From Streptomyces chattanoogensis (GTDB taxonomy: Bacteria > Actinomycetota > Actinomycetes > Streptomycetales > Streptomycetaceae), in assembly GCF_001294335.1 (NCBI RefSeq), contig NZ_LGKG01000207.1, positions 124,001-188,000 of the forward strand: 64,000 nt of DNA, given 5' to 3'. The notes beneath the pieces are model-generated. The model had not been told where the DNA came from. It searched no databases and worked only from the letters and a program-made list of their open reading frames with translations. The position numbers and the translations under genes were made by a program. Shown piece by piece: positions 8,534 through 16,568 of this stretch; position 1 is the stretch's first letter; every line of letters starts with the position of its first letter.

Positions 8534-9907
8534 TCAGACGAGGTGGCGGTCCAGCCGCCAGCGCGGGCGCGGGGCTTGGGTGCGGTCGATGACGACCTTG
8601 GGCGGCAGGGCCAGGTCGTGGAAGCGCGATTCGTTGGAATCCATCTGGTAGCCCGCCGTGTTGGGGTAGACCAGCAGGTCACCGATGCGGGGGCGGCGGG
8701 GGAAGGCGATCTTCCGCCAGGTGAGCATGTCCGACTCCAGACAGGTCGCCGCTCCGACACTGGCGGGCCAGGTGCCTGCGGCGGCGGCCGTATCGCGGGA
8801 GAGCAGCCGGGGGTCGGGCAGGTACTCGCTGTGGAACCACTGCTCGGACAGGCTCAGACTGGTGCCGTCGACGGTCAGGAGCCGGTGGTCCCCGCGGTCC
8901 TTGACCCCCTGGATGCGGAATACGGTCGCACCGGCCCGGTCGAGCAGCGCACGGCCGGGCTCCAGCAGCAGGGCGACACCGGAGGCCGTCAGCAGTTCGG
9001 CGAGACTGCGGCCGTGCCCCTCGGGGTGGGCGGCGAGCACGGCCCGTAGCGCCTCGGCTCCGGCGACCGGGGAGTGGTACGGGTAGAAGTCGGCGGCCTC
9101 GAACGACCGGCCCGCGTGGTAGTGGCCGCGGTGCTGCCCGGCGAGGAAGCCGCGCCAGCTGCCGGCGTCGGTGTAGCTGACCGGCAGACCGCCGCCGATG
9201 CTGATACGGCCGGCCTCCAGGCCCCGGGCGCGGGCCTTGAGGCAGAGGTCGACGAGGTGGCCGGCGAGGTCGGCGCGGGGCTGGAGGGCATATCCGGCCA
9301 GATGGAAGCTGAAGCCTTCCATGCGTACCGCGTCGCCCGCCTGTACGCAGCGGTCGATGGCGGTGCCCAACTCGGCGCCGGTCATGCCGAAGCGGCTGTG
9401 CGGCTGTGCCGGCGGCAGACAGCGCAGGAGCAGCCGGGCGGGCCGTGCCGCGCCGGTCAGTGCCGTGGTGATGAGGGCATCGAGATCGTCAGGCGCATCG
9501 ACGGCGATCAGTGCGCCGTGCTGCACGGCGAGGCGCAGCAGGTCCTGGCCCTTGGCCGGGCCGGTGACGACGATGTGCTCGCCGCGTACGCCGTGCCCGA
9601 GCGCCGCGCGCAGTTCGCCGACGGATGCGGCGTCGACGCCGGCACCGTTCGCTGCGCAGCGTTCGATCCACACCGCGGCCTTGTTGGCCTTCTTCGCGTA
9701 GTACACGAACCCCGCCACGCCCGCCTCGTCCAGTGCGGCCCGCATGGCCTGGAGGTTGGTGTCGAAGGCCTCGGGCAGCAGGAAGTGGAAGGGGCCGCCG
9801 AAGGCGTAGGAGAGCTCTTCGAGCAGCCCGCTGACCAGAACGGCGTCGGTGGCGGGGTCGGGCAGGGCGGGCAGCGTCGGCCAGGCGGATGCGCTGCTCA
9901 CTGCCAC
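8534..9907 (-). CDS. Fold-III PLP-dependent amino-acid decarboxylase (SbnH/DapDC-like)
   Basis: 457-residue alanine-racemase-fold decarboxylase. It shows the PLP-lysine motif YYAKKANKA, the HSRFGMT segment, GFSFHLAG, the phosphate loop GGGLPVSY, EPGRALLDRAG and the C-terminal CLESDML plus GYQMDSNESRFHDL, all in the family order. In staphyloferrin B synthesis SbnH decarboxylates a citryl-diaminopropionate intermediate. Here no NIS synthetase is present, so a free amino acid or a different conjugate is more likely the substrate. GTG at 9907 overlaps the 3' end of the SbnB-like gene; a second GTG at 9901 gives a GTGA overlap and is equally possible. Confidence 0.87.
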   Translation of the reverse strand: MAVSSASAWPTLPALPDPATDAVLVSGLLEELSYAFGGPFHFLLPEAFDTNLQAMRAALDEAGVAGFVYYAKKANKAAVWIERCAANGAGVDAASVGELRAALGHGVRGEHIVVTGPAKGQDLLRLAVQHGALIAVDAPDDLDALITTALTGAARPARLLLRCLPPAQPHSRFGMTGAELGTAIDRCVQAGDAVRMEGFSFHLAGYALQPRADLAGHLVDLCLKARARGLEAGRISIGGGLPVSYTDAGSWRGFLAGQHRGHYHAGRSFEAADFYPYHSPVAGAEALRAVLAAHPEGHGRSLAELLTASGVALLLEPGRALLDRAGATVFRIQGVKDRGDHRLLTVDGTSLSLSEQWFHSEYLPDPRLLSRDTAAAAGTWPASVGAATCLESDMLTWRKIAFPRRPRIGDLLVYPNTAGYQMDSNESRFHDLALPPKVVIDRTQAPRPRWRLDRHLV

Positions 9908-10926
9908 AGCGGCACCTCGGTGCCCAGGCCCTGTGCGAGGGCGAGTTGGGCGAAGCGGTGGCCGAGGGCGATGTCGGTGACGACCAGGCCGCTGTTGTAG
10001 GCGAAGATCCGCTCCTGGGCCGAGCGGCGGCCTGCGCTTGCGCCCGCGAGTACGGACGGGAACTCGGCGTCCACGGCCGGGAGTTGGCCGTCGGCATCGG
10101 CCATGTCGGTGCCGGTGATGTGCATCTGCGCCTCGCTGGTGGCGATGACGCGGTCGGCCCGGTGCAGGGTCGAGGGGGCGAGTCCGTGGCCGACCAGGAC
10201 GGACAGTGCGCCGGGCCGCAGCCAGTCCGCCTCGACGGCGGCGGGGGTATGGGCGCCGGCGGTGGCGACGACGACATCGGCGTCGGCTGCGGCGGCCCGC
10301 AGATCGGTGACGATCTCCACGTCCCGGTCGGGGAAGTGGGCGTGCAGCCGCTCGCGTACGGCGGCGATGCCCTCGGGGTGGGTGCCGGACAGCATCAGCC
10401 GGTCGAGCTCCGGGAGGGTGGTGAGCAGGAACGGCAGGGCGAGGCGGCCCTGGGTTCCGGTGCCGATGACCAGGGCGCTGCGGGCACCGGGCGCCGCGCA
10501 GGCGCGGGCCAGCAGCGCGGAGACGGCCGGGGTGCGCAGCGAGCCGATGCGTGCGCAGTCCATCATCGCGACCGGAAGGCCGGTGACGTCGTCGTAGAGG
10601 GTGAGCGCCGTGTAGTAGTGCTGGTCCGCGCGGCCCTTGTCCAGGCCGTGCTTGTACGAGGTCTTGATCGCGACGACGTCGCGGGAGCCGTCCCGCCCCA
10701 GCATGGCGTAGGAGACCGAGTGCCCGTCCGGCGGTTTGACGGTCAGTTTGCGGGGGTTGTCCGACCGGCCGGCGTGGAGGGTGCGGTAGGCGCCTTCCAC
10801 GGTGGCGACCACGTCGGACAGGGAAATGTCGATCCCGGCCAGATCGGTGGTGGTCAGGATGCGCAGGTGCTGGTCGTCGCCGGATATCAGGGGGTCGGCG
10901 GGGGCGGTGATCGAGGTGCCGGTCAT
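9898..10926 (-). CDS. SbnB-like ornithine cyclodeaminase-family dehydrogenase
   Basis: 342-residue member of the ornithine cyclodeaminase/mu-crystallin family. A central Rossmann motif GTGTQGRLALPFL binds NAD(P), preceded by the typical SAVSALLARAC-like helix. In SbnB the NAD-dependent oxidation of N-(2-amino-2-carboxyethyl)-glutamate releases 2-oxoglutarate and L-2,3-diaminopropionate; the neighbouring SbnA-like gene supports that role. ATG at 10926 has GGAGG 9 bases upstream. It lies 31 bases after the hydroxylase gene and overlaps the decarboxylase. Alternative: an opine or ornithine enzyme with another substrate. Confidence 0.87.
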   Translation of the reverse strand: MTGTSITAPADPLISGDDQHLRILTTTDLAGIDISLSDVVATVEGAYRTLHAGRSDNPRKLTVKPPDGHSVSYAMLGRDGSRDVVAIKTSYKHGLDKGRADQHYYTALTLYDDVTGLPVAMMDCARIGSLRTPAVSALLARACAAPGARSALVIGTGTQGRLALPFLLTTLPELDRLMLSGTHPEGIAAVRERLHAHFPDRDVEIVTDLRAAAADADVVVATAGAHTPAAVEADWLRPGALSVLVGHGLAPSTLHRADRVIATSEAQMHITGTDMADADGQLPAVDAEFPSVLAGASAGRRSAQERIFAYNSGLVVTDIALGHRFAQLALAQGLGTEVPLWQ

Positions 10927-10957
10927 CGTCTGGTGCCTCCGGTCCGTGGGCGTGCGG

Positions 10958-11952
10958 TCAGCGTGCGTGGGCTTCGAGGGCGGCCTGACCGTATCCGTGC
11001 TCACCGGCTTCGGCCAGGGGGCGGCTGCGGCGCCCGGGGACACGTACGGAGGCCCGTTTGAGCCATCGGTCGCTGCCGTCGTAGCGGGCCCGGAAGGGCA
11101 CCCGTCCGTGCACGGCCAGGTCGTTGTCGACGACCAGGACCTCGCCGGGGGCGAGGCTCACGGCGACGGACACCCGGGCGAGTTCGGCTTCGAGCCGCTG
11201 GTAGGCCGCCCGGTAGGGCGCGTGCGCCTCGTCGAGCGGGGTGTAGGCGGGGTCGAAGCGCAGTGTCAGGCCGTCCTCGGCGCGAACAGGGTGGGTACGG
11301 GCGGGGGCGCTTCGGCGGTGTAGCCCTGGGCCTCGGCGTAGGCGTCGTCGGGAAGGATCGGCACCACCGGCCGGGTCAGGAGCGCGATGTCCTCGTCCGC
11401 GAGGCGCGTCCTGCGGATGCTGGCGGCGGTGGTGGCGATGTCGTCGTGGTTACGCAGACAGCCGAGCATCAGGAGGTGGGCGCGGCCGGGGTGGAAGGCG
11501 TCCTCGGTGTGCGGGCTGAGGAGCACGGCGCTGCTGGCGCCGGTCTGCTCGCTCTCGTGTCCGGGCGAGGGAACGATGTTGTGGACGAAGCGGCCGTCCT
11601 GCTGCCCTTCCCATGCGAGGGGGTTGCCCATCACGGTGGCGAGCAGCAGCAGTTGGATGTCGTGGTGGACCCCGCTGCCGCCTGCGGTGGCCCAGCCGGC
11701 GGGCGTCGGTCCGATGGCTTCGTCGTCGACATCGAGGCCGCGCAGGACGAACAGGCCGTCGGCGGTGTCGACGGGGCGGCAGTGGTGACGGAGGGTGTCG
11801 CCGAACCCGGCGGCCGTCTGCGCAACCTTCCCCAGGAGTCGGGGAGTTGTGGCGGACGTGCCGCATTCGGCGAGTATCCGCTCCGCGGCCTGGCGGAGTT
11901 CGCTCACGGTGCGGTCATCGAGCTGGCGGACAGGTGCGGCTGCCGTGCTCAT
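10958..11952 (-). pseudogene. Fe(II)/2-oxoglutarate amino-acid hydroxylase (AsnO/VioC/clavaminate synthase family), frameshifted
   Basis: First gene of the mini-cluster. From ATG 11952 the first part has the metal motif HTEDAFHP (H148, E150), the HxE form typical of AsnO, VioC and clavaminate synthase, which hydroxylate free or carrier-bound amino acids at the beta position. That frame stops at about 11266. The missing C-terminus continues in another frame from about 11280 to 10958 and contains the distal His and Arg (NDLAVHGRVPFRARYDG). The total span (995 bases) would give about 330 residues after correcting one base-level shift near 11270-11290, the usual family length. Either a real inactivating mutation or a sequencing error in a GC run. 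Confidence 0.75.
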
Positions 11953-12044
11953 GGCAAGAGTCCGTTTCCGTCGTGCGGCAGGGTGGAATCGCGTCTGCTG
12001 GGCGCCGGGATCAGGGGCTGCGGATCCGTAACGGGCAGGAGGGA

Positions 12045-12175
12045 AGCGGGCCATCAACGGGAACAAGGGCCGTTTCCTGCTCGTCGCCGAACTCGCCCGC
12101 CGCGACGGCCTCACCCTGCGCGAACACCACGCTCTGCCCCGCCCCGCCAACCGCCCGGCCGCACAGAAACCCTGA
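12045..12175 (+). pseudogene. 3' relic of an unidentified gene
   Basis: A short frame ending with TGA at 12173-12175 has strong coding-type GC3 bias and reads as a protein C-terminus (INGNKGRFLLVAEL, then LARRDGLTLREHH). It has no start, and its left edge dissolves near 12045, just upstream of the hydroxylase gene. It looks like the tail of a gene cut off when the neighbouring cluster was placed or deleted. I do not recognise the family. Confidence 0.4.
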
Positions 12176-12240
12176 CGCCCGGACAAGCCCCCGCCCCATG
12201 ATCGAACGCGAAAGCGAATGCGGCTATGATCTGCCGCGGC

Positions 12241-12313
12241 AAGGCTGTAGCGCAGAGGTCGTCGCGCCCACGCATCAAGCTGGAGGACGTCGGTTCGAAT
12301 CCGACCAGCCTTG
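12241..12313 (+). other. tRNA-like element with intact acceptor, D and T arms but defective anticodon arm
   Basis: Acceptor AAGGCTG/CAGCCTT (12241-12247, 12306-12312) and TA at positions 8-9. D-stem GCGC/GCGC (12250-12253, 12264-12267) with GG in the loop. T-arm GTCGG-TTCGAAT-CCGAC (12289-12305) with the canonical loop, and discriminator G. The acceptor pairing extends outward to 12 bp (GCGGC added on the 5' side). The segment that should be the anticodon arm (12268-12283) pairs only as CCA/TGG around 10 bases, so no 7-base loop with a normal anticodon forms; CAT lies within it. It may be a pseudo-tRNA, an attachment-site remnant or an unusual tRNA-like RNA. Confidence 0.6.
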
Positions 12314-12423
12314 CCGCCTCAGTCGTGGAGAAAAGTCGATGGGCGTCGGTTCGTCCTGGGCGGGCGGAGGGCGATGCCGCCCTTCGGCGGGCCGGGCACC
12401 GGCGATGGACCGGTGGAGTGGTG

Positions 12424-13557
12424 ATGACGCAGCCGACACCCGTGCGCTGCCCCGCGATCGAACACCCCGACATTCCGATCAGTGATCCCGCCGGGCTGGA
12501 CCCGCTGCTGGCTCGGCTGGGGTCGGCGCGCGCGGTCGAGGACGACGAGACCTTCCCGCTCGGCACCGTACGCGCGGACGGGCGGATCGACCTGTGCAAG
12601 CAGGGGCTCGGGGCGGCGGGCGCCGAACGCCTGATGCCGGTCGCCGCCTCCTCACCCCACGCCGTGCATGTCCTGCTCGGCACCAACGCCATCGGTGACG
12701 AGGGTGCCCGTACGGTCGCCGGTGCGCTCGTCGACGGCCACGGCCTGCACACGCTGTACCTCGGCTGCAACCGCATCGGCCCGGAGGGCGCCACCGCGCT
12801 CGCTGACGGGCTGTCGGCCGACGACACCGTCCGCGCCCTGTGGCTCAAGCGCAACCCGGCGGGCGACGACGGCGCCCGCGCACTCGCCGCGATGCTCCGC
12901 CGGAACACCACGCTGCGCACGCTCGACCTGGTCAACACCGGCCTCACCACCGACGGGCTGCGCGCTCTGCTCGACGCCCTCACCACGCGGCCGTACCCGG
13001 TGGAACGCCTCTTCCTCGGCGGCAACGGCCTGACCGCCGACGCCGCCCCGCTGCTCGCCGCCCTGATCCGCGACGCGGGCGTGCGCGAGCTGTACCTGCC
13101 CGCCAACCATCTCGGCGACGAAGGCGCCGCCCTCCTCGCCGCCGCGGCCGACCCCGCGCGGCCGGTGCGTCTGGGACTGGGCGGCAACGGAATCGGTCCC
13201 GCCGGGGCGCGGGCCCTCGCCGACGCCCTGGCCGGGATCGAGACGCTCGACCTGGGCCGGCCGATGTCGGAGCGAAGCCTCGGCGCCCCCGCCAACACCC
13301 CCGGCGACGAAGGCGCCCGCGCGCTGGCCGCCGCACTGCCGGGCAGCCCGCTGCGCCGGCTGGAGCTGTGCCACACCGGGCTCACCGGACGGGGCGCGAA
13401 GTCGCTGCTGGCGGCCGTCCCGGACGACTCGCACCTGGAGTACGTCGGTCTGGGCCCCGGCCTGCCCCGGAAGGTGAAGCGGTCCTTCACCCGGCGCCTG
13501 CGGCCCGTGGGCGGGGCCCACCCCGACCTGCGTGCGATAGGAAGTGTCTACCGTTGA
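12424..13557 (+). CDS. Leucine-rich repeat (ribonuclease-inhibitor-like) protein
   Basis: 377-residue cytoplasmic-looking protein without signal or membrane segment. From about residue 60 it consists of RI-type leucine-rich repeats with a period near 28 residues (e.g. HTLYLGCNRIGPEGATALA, then RALWLKRNPAGDDGARAL). These repeats give a horseshoe scaffold used for protein recognition. ATG 12424 (or GTG 12421) follows a GGAG site. It is the first gene of a four-gene operon, and the next gene starts on a TTG overlapping its TGA stop. Within a MoxR-VWA operon a repeat protein could act as the sensor or adaptor; that role is inferred. Confidence 0.85.
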   Translation: MTQPTPVRCPAIEHPDIPISDPAGLDPLLARLGSARAVEDDETFPLGTVRADGRIDLCKQGLGAAGAERLMPVAASSPHAVHVLLGTNAIGDEGARTVAGALVDGHGLHTLYLGCNRIGPEGATALADGLSADDTVRALWLKRNPAGDDGARALAAMLRRNTTLRTLDLVNTGLTTDGLRALLDALTTRPYPVERLFLGGNGLTADAAPLLAALIRDAGVRELYLPANHLGDEGAALLAAAADPARPVRLGLGGNGIGPAGARALADALAGIETLDLGRPMSERSLGAPANTPGDEGARALAAALPGSPLRRLELCHTGLTGRGAKSLLAAVPDDSHLEYVGLGPGLPRKVKRSFTRRLRPVGGAHPDLRAIGSVYR

Positions 13558-15341
13558 GCCCCCGTCCCGAACTCCGTTGCTTCCCACCGGACGAGGCGGC
13601 GGCCTGGCGACGGATCCGTCGCTATGCGGTGCCCCGGTGGATGATCGAGCGCGCGACCGAACGCCGCCTGGCGGGTGACTGGCAGGGGGCATGCGCGGCG
13701 GCCAACGTGGATGTGCTGTTCGACCTGTCCGAGGTCGCCGACCACTGCGGCCACGACGTCGCCACGGAACTGGCGGACGACCTCCGCCATTTCGCCCCGG
13801 ATCTGCTGCGCTGGCATCTGCCGCGGATGCTGGGCGGCCGGACCACGCTCGAAACCGGGCAGACCGTGGTGCTGGCGGGCTACCACCCGAAGCGCACCGG
13901 CAAAGGGCAGGGCTCCACGCCGTATCTGCACGTCACCACGCCCGTGATGCTCGAGGGACCGCAGCGGATCGCCCTGCGGTTCGAAACGGTCGCGGAGGAG
14001 CAAGCCCCCGGCGTCTTCGGACGGATCACCGGGGACTGGCGTTCCGCGCGGCACCTGTGGGACGCACGCCATGCCGGGGAGCTGCGGGAACGGTGCGGTG
14101 GCAGCATGCATCGGCCGCCGTTCTTCCACCCCGACGGGAGCCCGCTCGGCAGGGACGAACTGCCCGCCGCCGACCCCGGCCCCGATGATCCGGCGGCGCT
14201 GTCCGAGTGGGTCACCTTGCTGCATCAGGAGGGCAAGGTCGCGGCGGCCTGCGCAGCGGCCGGAATCGAGCTGGACCTGGCCCTCCCCACCGGCAGGAGG
14301 TGGCAAGGGGTCGATCCGGAGCGGATGCTGGGGCGGATCGCGCTCCAGCTCACCTGCCTGGAACCGGAAATCCGCCGGCTGGTGACGGAGGGCGTCGGGT
14401 ACCGCTTCCTGATCGGCGGCGACTGGCGCGGCTACGTCCTGCTGGAGCCGGCGGCCCTCGGTTCCCGCGGCGATCTGCAGGTGCGGATCGTCGACCGGCA
14501 GGAGGTCAGGGAAGTGCCCTTCCTGACCGAAGCCCTCTGGCGCAGACTCCCGGACCTCGATCTGCTGCGCATCGGCGGGGTCCGGCCGGAACATCTGCAT
14601 CCGCTGGTCGGCGAGGCGCTGTTCCCCGAGCTCCCGGTCACCGACGGGCCCGTCGGCCCGCCCGGACCCGACACCCCCGCGCCCGTACGGGTCAGATGCC
14701 GTGGCGAGTGGCACGAGGTGGGCTTCCGCCCCGGCGGGCTGCTGCAGATGCCGCACAGCGACGAGGAGCAGCAGCGCGAGCGGGCCCTGCGCGCGTTCGG
14801 TGGCGATGTCGCCGGGTGCTTCGCCGTGGAGCAGACGTGGGCGTCGGGAAGCGGGCGGCTGCCGAAGGGGCTGCGTGCCCAGATGCGGGACGTGTTCCTG
14901 CGCGCCCAGCACGGCGACACCCCGGGCGTACTGGAACTCCTGGACGCGGGCGTCGATCCCCGGGTGCGCGACGCCGCCGGACGGTCGCTGCTCCATGTGC
15001 TGAACCTGCTCGACCACGAGCCGCTGCTGCCCCGGCTGCTGGCCGCGGGACTCGACCTCGAGGCACGCGACAACCAGGACCGCACGCCGCTGTGCGTGGC
15101 GGTCAGCGACCGCGGCTCGAGGGCCCTCGTGGAGGCGCTCCTCGCCGCCGGTGCCCGGATCGATGTGGTCGACGAGACGGAGAAGTCGCTGGCCCAGCTC
15201 ATTCGCTGGTACAAGCGCGCCGACCTGGACTTCCTGCGGAAGCGCGTGCAGGAGGACCATCCGGGCGCCGGCCAGGCCTGGTGGGACGAAATGATGGACG
15301 AGGACGAGGACGACGACGAGAACGAGGACGAGGGCTCTTGA
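13554..15341 (+). CDS. Ankyrin-repeat protein of unknown function in MoxR-VWA operon
   Basis: 595 residues. The first ~440 residues match no family I can name. They include two similar halves, each with a phrase of the type WRxL or EWVTLLxxEGKVAAACAAAGIELDL (compare DWQGACAAANVDVLFDL near 45), suggesting an internal duplication. Residues ~440-560 form about three ankyrin repeats (DVFLRAQHGDTPGVLELL, then GRSLLHVLNLLDHEPLLPRL). The tail is extremely acidic (MDEDEDDDENEDEG). The TTG start at 13554 overlaps the upstream stop as TTGA with AGGAAG upstream, and its own stop overlaps the next TTG the same way. Probably a substrate- or partner-binding component for the ATPase; function unproven. Confidence 0.82.
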   Translation: MSPRPELRCFPPDEAAAWRRIRRYAVPRWMIERATERRLAGDWQGACAAANVDVLFDLSEVADHCGHDVATELADDLRHFAPDLLRWHLPRMLGGRTTLETGQTVVLAGYHPKRTGKGQGSTPYLHVTTPVMLEGPQRIALRFETVAEEQAPGVFGRITGDWRSARHLWDARHAGELRERCGGSMHRPPFFHPDGSPLGRDELPAADPGPDDPAALSEWVTLLHQEGKVAAACAAAGIELDLALPTGRRWQGVDPERMLGRIALQLTCLEPEIRRLVTEGVGYRFLIGGDWRGYVLLEPAALGSRGDLQVRIVDRQEVREVPFLTEALWRRLPDLDLLRIGGVRPEHLHPLVGEALFPELPVTDGPVGPPGPDTPAPVRVRCRGEWHEVGFRPGGLLQMPHSDEEQQRERALRAFGGDVAGCFAVEQTWASGSGRLPKGLRAQMRDVFLRAQHGDTPGVLELLDAGVDPRVRDAAGRSLLHVLNLLDHEPLLPRLLAAGLDLEARDNQDRTPLCVAVSDRGSRALVEALLAAGARIDVVDETEKSLAQLIRWYKRADLDFLRKRVQEDHPGAGQAWWDEMMDEDEDDDENEDEGS

Positions 15342-16549
15342 GCACCGGCACCTCCCCCACCGCCCGCACCACACCCGGCCCGCTGGCCGCCGCGGACGAC
15401 CTCAACAGCAGGCTGCGCACACTGCGGACCGAGCCCGCCGCCCATCCCCAACTGGAGGCCCTCGCCCTGACGGTGACGGCCAATCAGCCCGTACTGCTGT
15501 GGGGCGAGCCGGGCATCGGCAAGTCGGCCGGTCTGCAGCAGCTCGCCGCCGGGCTCGCCCTTCCGCTGGAGACGGTCATCGCCAGCGTGCACGAACCGTC
15601 CGACTTCGCCGGGCTGCCGATCGTCGGGGACGACCCGGCCGTGACCGGCGTGCCGATGGCCCCGCCCGACTGGGCGGTCCGGCTCGCCCGCGCCGGAGCG
15701 GGCCTGCTCTTCTTCGACGAACTGTCCTCCGCCCCACCGGCCGTGCAGGCGGCTCTGCTGCGCGTCGTCCTCGAACGCCGGGTGGGCAGCCTCGTCCTGC
15801 CCGAGGCGGTACGTATCGTCGCCGCGGCCAACCCGCCGTCGAGCGCCGCGGACGGCTGGCACCTCAGCCCGCCGCTCGCCAACCGCTTCGTCCATCTCGA
15901 CTGGACCCACGATCCCCGGACGGTGGCGCGCGGTATGGCCGGCACCTGGCCGGAGGTGACCGTTCCGGTGGTCGATCCCGCCAGGGTGCCCGGCGCGGTC
16001 GCGCGGGCCCGCGGCGCGGTCTCCGGCTTCCTGACGGCCAGGCCCGGCCTGGTGCACCACATACCCGCCGATGCGGAGAGCCGGGGCCGGTCGTGGCCGT
16101 CCCCGCGGACCTGGGAGATGGCGCTGCGGCTGCTGGCGACCGGATACGCGACGGGCGCCGGCCGCGAGGCGCTGGCCGCGGCGCTGACGGGCGCGGTCGG
16201 CGACGGCGCGGGCATCGAACTGCTCTCGTACCTGGAACACCTCGATCTGCCGGACCCCGACCGTGTCCTCGCCGACCCCGCCGCGTTCGCCCTCCCCGAC
16301 CGCGGCGACCGCCAACTCGCCTTCCTCATCGCGGTGGTCGCCGCCATTCAGAGCGAGCTCACCCGGCCCCGCTGGGAGGCCGGCTGGGCGGTGCTCGCGA
16401 AGGCCGTCGATGCGGGCGTACCGGACGTGGCCGCCCGCGCGGCCACCGACCTCGCGGCGATGCGCAAGCTCGACTGGCCCGTCCCGCCCGGCATCGACGC
16501 CTTCCTGGACCTGCTGCAGATGTCCGGGGCGCTGCCCGGCGGCCGTTGA
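15338..16549 (+). CDS. MoxR-family AAA+ ATPase
   Basis: 403-residue AAA+ ATPase. Walker A GEPGIGKS (about 54-61), Walker B LLFFDEL (about 123-130), sensor 1 within VAAANPPSS and an arginine-finger region around LANRF are in the order and spacing of MoxR proteins, which remodel or activate partner proteins together with a VWA-domain subunit. TTG at 15338 is coupled to the upstream ankyrin gene through TTGA. The partner VWA gene begins 20 bases downstream. Cytoplasmic. Family assignment is firm; the client is unknown. Confidence 0.9.
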   Translation: MSTGTSPTARTTPGPLAAADDLNSRLRTLRTEPAAHPQLEALALTVTANQPVLLWGEPGIGKSAGLQQLAAGLALPLETVIASVHEPSDFAGLPIVGDDPAVTGVPMAPPDWAVRLARAGAGLLFFDELSSAPPAVQAALLRVVLERRVGSLVLPEAVRIVAAANPPSSAADGWHLSPPLANRFVHLDWTHDPRTVARGMAGTWPEVTVPVVDPARVPGAVARARGAVSGFLTARPGLVHHIPADAESRGRSWPSPRTWEMALRLLATGYATGAGREALAAALTGAVGDGAGIELLSYLEHLDLPDPDRVLADPAAFALPDRGDRQLAFLIAVVAAIQSELTRPRWEAGWAVLAKAVDAGVPDVAARAATDLAAMRKLDWPVPPGIDAFLDLLQMSGALPGGR

Positions 16550-16568
16550 GGCAGACCGGGATGACGGA

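Noticed and set aside
12241..12313. Functional tRNA (CAT anticodon)
   Set aside because: The anticodon arm is too short and pairs only 3 bp, so no standard 7-base loop can be drawn; kept as a tRNA-like element only.
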